From NCBI RefSeq assembly GCF_024346455.1, contig NZ_JAGQCY010000006.1, positions 62,001-126,000 of the forward strand: a DNA stretch of 64,000 nucleotides. Direction: 5' to 3'. The translations under genes and the position numbers were made by a program. Positions 61,645-64,000 of this stretch are shown here, piece after piece (position 1 is the stretch's first letter; each line of letters opens with the position of its first letter). A model generated the notes under the pieces. That model made no database searches. It was not told the DNA's origin and was given only the letters and a program-made list of their open reading frames with translations. Origin of the DNA: Cyanobium sp. Aljojuca 7A6 (GTDB lineage: Bacteria; Cyanobacteriota; Cyanobacteriia; PCC-6307; Cyanobiaceae).

Positions 61645-62707
61645 CCACACCGCTGCGCTTGAGGGCGCTGATCGCCTGGTCGATCCGGTCGGTGGTGGCC
61701 TCCGGCAACGCCGGCGAGAACGCGAAGGCCTGGGATTCGGGCCGGATGCCCTCCAGGGCCAGGCTGGGCAGGAAGCCCCTGGTTTCCTCCTGCAGCAGCA
61801 GATGGCTCAGCTGCAGGTTGTCCGCCAGCAGGGCGTCGATCCGGCGGGCGGCCAGCTGCTCGCCCCCGGCTCCGATGCTGGCCAGCGGCACGATCGTGAC
61901 CTTCGCGCCAGTGCTGGTGGCGTTGAGTTCCTTGAGCAGGGCTTCGCTGACGGTGCCAGCACGCACCCCCACCCGCAGGCCGCGCAGGTCGGCTGGGGAT
62001 CGGATCGCGCCGGAGGCCTTGCCCTGGATCTCCCCGGCCACGTTCACGGTGAGGTAGCCCACCAGCAGCGACGCCGAGACGATCCGCACCAGGTAGGCCA
62101 GGATCACAATCCCGTTGCCGCGGATGGTGGCCACGATCGTGTTGCTGCCCGGCCCGGTGGCCAGCACCTGGAACACCTTGCTGATGTGACGCAGGGAGTG
62201 ATGCCTGCTGCCCGCAGGCGGATGGTTGCGGTCCTCCAGCCTCAGGGTGAGCCCGGTGAGCAGGGCGATCGCCAGCAGGTAGCCGCCCAGCAGCTGCAGC
62301 AGCGTCGGCGTCAGCAGGGCGCCGAGGAAGGAACGGCCCAGATCCAGCCGGCTCTTGACCACCATCACCGCCAGGCCGTCCTCCTGGAAGGGAAGGCTGA
62401 AGCGGTAGCGCTGCAGGCGGTCGGGCGAGACGTTGAGGCAGCCCACCGCCACATCCACCTTGCCTTCGCGGCTGGCCTCCAGCATCTGCCGCACCGACGG
62501 CCACTCGGAAACCACGTAGGGCAACTGCTCGAGGCTGGCCACCCGGTTCCATAGATCCACGGCCAGTCCCCGCCACACCCCCGCTTGCCGGTAGCTGCAG
62601 GGCGGCGAACCCTCCACCATCCCCACCCGCAGCACCGGCTCGGTCGCTGCCGCCGCCGGGAGCCCCATGGACAGGCTGAGGGCGAGGCCCCAGCAGAGGC
62701 GTTTCAT
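61592..62707 (-). CDS. Ionotropic-glutamate-receptor-like channel/solute-binding protein
   Basis: 371 aa. Order: signal peptide (1-22); first lobe of a periplasmic amino-acid-binding domain (VLRVGMVEGSPPCSY; GKVDVAVGCLNVS at 83-95; YRFSLPFQEDGLAV); helix at about 127-155; a re-entrant-like segment at 171-192; helix at about 196-222; then the second binding lobe (DLRGLRVGVRAGTVSEALL, RIDALLADNLQLSHL). This S1-M1-P-M2-S2 plan is that of prokaryotic GluR0. The GluR0 selectivity sequence TVGYG is absent; the loop instead has VLATGPGSN. Start overlaps the thyX stop by one base. Confidence 0.78.
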   Translation of the reverse strand: MKRLCWGLALSLSMGLPAAAATEPVLRVGMVEGSPPCSYRQAGVWRGLAVDLWNRVASLEQLPYVVSEWPSVRQMLEASREGKVDVAVGCLNVSPDRLQRYRFSLPFQEDGLAVMVVKSRLDLGRSFLGALLTPTLLQLLGGYLLAIALLTGLTLRLEDRNHPPAGSRHHSLRHISKVFQVLATGPGSNTIVATIRGNGIVILAYLVRIVSASLLVGYLTVNVAGEIQGKASGAIRSPADLRGLRVGVRAGTVSEALLKELNATSTGAKVTIVPLASIGAGGEQLAARRIDALLADNLQLSHLLLQEETRGFLPSLALEGIRPESQAFAFSPALPEATTDRIDQAISALKRSGVVSELRQQATTPVPLQTR

Positions 62708-63432
62708 CAGGGCGCCAGCCGCGCCCGGTGCAGCCGGCTCTTCTCGTACCAGTCGGCGAATTCCGGCACCCATTGCTGCAGGTGGGGCCACATCAGGTCG
62801 CAGAGTTCGCGGATCTCCTGCTGGGCATCGAGCTTGGCCCGCAGGTCGAGGAAGTGCAGGAACGCCCGCAGGGTGAAGCTCACCACGAAGTGCTGGCGGT
62901 AGTCGAACGGCAGGATGCCGCGCGCATGCTCCTCGGCGAAGCCCGCATCGAGCAGGTCGCGGTAGCGCTCGGCCGCCGTCCGACACAGCTTCAGATCGAT
63001 GGCCCGCTGGCCGTCGTCGTAGAGGTACTTCTTGCCCTGACGGTCGCTGTAGGGCCCCACCGGCCGCAGGTAGAACACCTCCTCCAGCGCCAGTTCGCCG
63101 TTGGCGGCCCGGCGGATGCGATCGCCCGTGTACCGCATCGACTGCACATCGAAACTCACACCCACCCGATGGGTGCGGGCCTGCTGCATCACCGAATGGG
63201 GGAACCAGCCCACATTGAGGACGATCTGGGCGTGCTCCAGGGGGCCGTAATGGCCGCGTTCACCGGCCAGCAGCCGCTTGACGCAGATCTCCCCGGCCTT
63301 GGTCTCATCGGGCCATTCGGCCCGGTCGGCGGCCACGAAGCCCTCGCTGTAGTCCTGGTGCATCCCGGCGTAGACGCACAGCTGCGGGTTCGGGGTGGCG
63401 GCGATCAGCTCGACCCGGAAGCGGGGATCCAT
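62707..63432 (-). CDS. thyX: Flavin-dependent thymidylate synthase
   Basis: 241 aa. The ThyX motif region is QARTHRVGVSFDVQSMRYTG, a variant of RHRxxSxNExSxRY seen in a cyanobacterial branch: one extra residue and FDVQS in place of VNEQS. Flanking segments, LLAGERGHYGPLEHAQIVLN and LPFDYRQHFVVSFTLRAFLH, match the FAD- and dUMP-binding regions (LPxxxxxxfxxxxnxRxl-fl). It methylates dUMP using CH2-THF, NADPH and FAD. Together with dcd it indicates dTMP supply without ThyA. Confidence 0.94.
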   Translation of the reverse strand: MDPRFRVELIAATPNPQLCVYAGMHQDYSEGFVAADRAEWPDETKAGEICVKRLLAGERGHYGPLEHAQIVLNVGWFPHSVMQQARTHRVGVSFDVQSMRYTGDRIRRAANGELALEEVFYLRPVGPYSDRQGKKYLYDDGQRAIDLKLCRTAAERYRDLLDAGFAEEHARGILPFDYRQHFVVSFTLRAFLHFLDLRAKLDAQQEIRELCDLMWPHLQQWVPEFADWYEKSRLHRARLAP

Positions 63433-63474
63433 GGGTGGGGATGGGTGGTGTGGGGTGGGGCGAGGCGGCGGGGA

Positions 63475-64000
63475 TCAGCCGTGGCTGCGGGGGCCGGCCT
63501 GGGGGCTGGCGCTCTCGGCCGCGGCGGTGGTGGCGGTGTCGCTGTCGGGCAGGGCACTCACGGCCCCCACGCCCGCCAGCTGGGGCAGGGGGGTGCCATC
63601 AACCAGGGCCGTGCTGAGGGCGTCGAGTTCGGCGCCGCTGCGGGCCCCGATCGAGCGGCCCACGGAGGTGCCGGCGGCGTCGAAGAACTCCAGCTGGGGG
63701 ATGCCGTTGACGTCGTAGCGCTCCAGTTGCGGTTGCCAGCGGGGGTTGTCGACGTTGAGCAGCACCACATCCATCCGGCCGCGCTGCTGGCGCTCGATCC
63801 GCTCCATCGCCGGTGCCATCGCGCGGCAGGCCTCACACCAGTCGGCGTAGAACTCCACCACCGTGGGCTTGCCATCGGCCAGGGCGACGGTGAGCTCGGG
63901 CGACTGGCGGGCCAGCCGTTCCAGGGGGGCTTCCGGATGCAGGCCGCCCCGCAGCCACACCATCAGCACCACCAGCACGGCCGCCACGGCCGCCAGAACC
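63475..64000 (-). CDS. Membrane-anchored thioredoxin-like protein (TxlA/HCF164 type), 5' end beyond the window
   Basis: At least 174 codons; the reading frame is still open at the right edge, so the N-terminus is missing. A hydrophobic anchor (VLAAVAAVLVVLMVWL) precedes the thioredoxin domain VVEFYADWCEACRAMAPAME with the WCEAC active site. GIPQLEFFDAAGTSVGRSIG includes the cis-Pro. This is the thylakoid thiol-oxidoreductase type that supports cytochrome b6f assembly. The C-terminus after the domain is Ala/Ser-rich and variable. Confidence 0.9.
   Translation of the reverse strand, partial: VLAAVAAVLVVLMVWLRGGLHPEAPLERLARQSPELTVALADGKPTVVEFYADWCEACRAMAPAMERIERQQRGRMDVVLLNVDNPRWQPQLERYDVNGIPQLEFFDAAGTSVGRSIGARSGAELDALSTALVDGTPLPQLAGVGAVSALPDSDTATTAAAESASPQAGPRSHG

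Overview
The window reads as the chromosome of a high-GC unicellular alpha-cyanobacterium (picocyanobacterium of the Cyanobium / freshwater or coastal Synechococcus type). The support is photosystem II small subunits (psbK, psbI, psbN, psbH), ntcA, an Amt transporter, many cyanobacteria-specific DUF genes (DUF1997, DUF2811, DUF3084, DUF3146, DUF3155, DUF3181, DUF3769, DUF4079, DUF4278), thyX instead of thyA, and the picocyanobacterial neighbourhoods psbN-psbH-tatA-pth and glyA-wecA-cinA. Genus is an inference; no rRNA is present.

Layout. 1-5.8 kb is a surface-polysaccharide region: a GT32-type transferase cut by the left edge, three GT-B glycosyltransferases, a Nif11 peptide and a YciI protein, with about 830 bases of decayed lower-GC DNA at 3.8-4.6 kb. 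5.8-52.1 kb is compact housekeeping chromosome, with genes often overlapping by 1-4 bases or convergently. It covers nucleotide metabolism (rdgB, pyrE, purH, dcd), sugar and envelope work (phosphohexomutase, GH15, WecG/TagA, WecA-like, MurJ, DUF3769 outer-membrane protein, GH38), cofactors and isoprenoids (cobS, ispH), leucine (leuCD), RNA work (tgt, rph, pth, tRNA-Met, tRNA-Arg), photosystem II, and nitrogen control (ntcA, amt). Both ntcA and amt have a plausible NtcA-type promoter with the same 22-base spacing.

52.1-60.9 kb is accessory. Its most notable item is a probable integron gene cassette at 52325-53383. It holds an AT-rich unknown gene ending in an attC-like site (53305-53389) whose left core box is exactly complementary to the cassette's own left boundary, and it is followed two bases after the right core box by a DNase I-like (EEP) nuclease gene. 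No integrase lies in the window, so this would be an integrase-less attC locus. Next come three toxin-antitoxin-type modules in 5 kb (Phd plus frameshifted PIN, deleted HEPN plus intact MNT, intact MazEF-type), a LysR/SnoaL/NADP-reductase unit, and two more broken genes. The right end (60.9-64 kb) holds a lipase, an ionotropic-glutamate-receptor-like channel protein, thyX and a membrane-anchored thioredoxin cut by the right edge.

All functional assignments rest on reading motifs and overall protein resemblance by eye; no database search was run.
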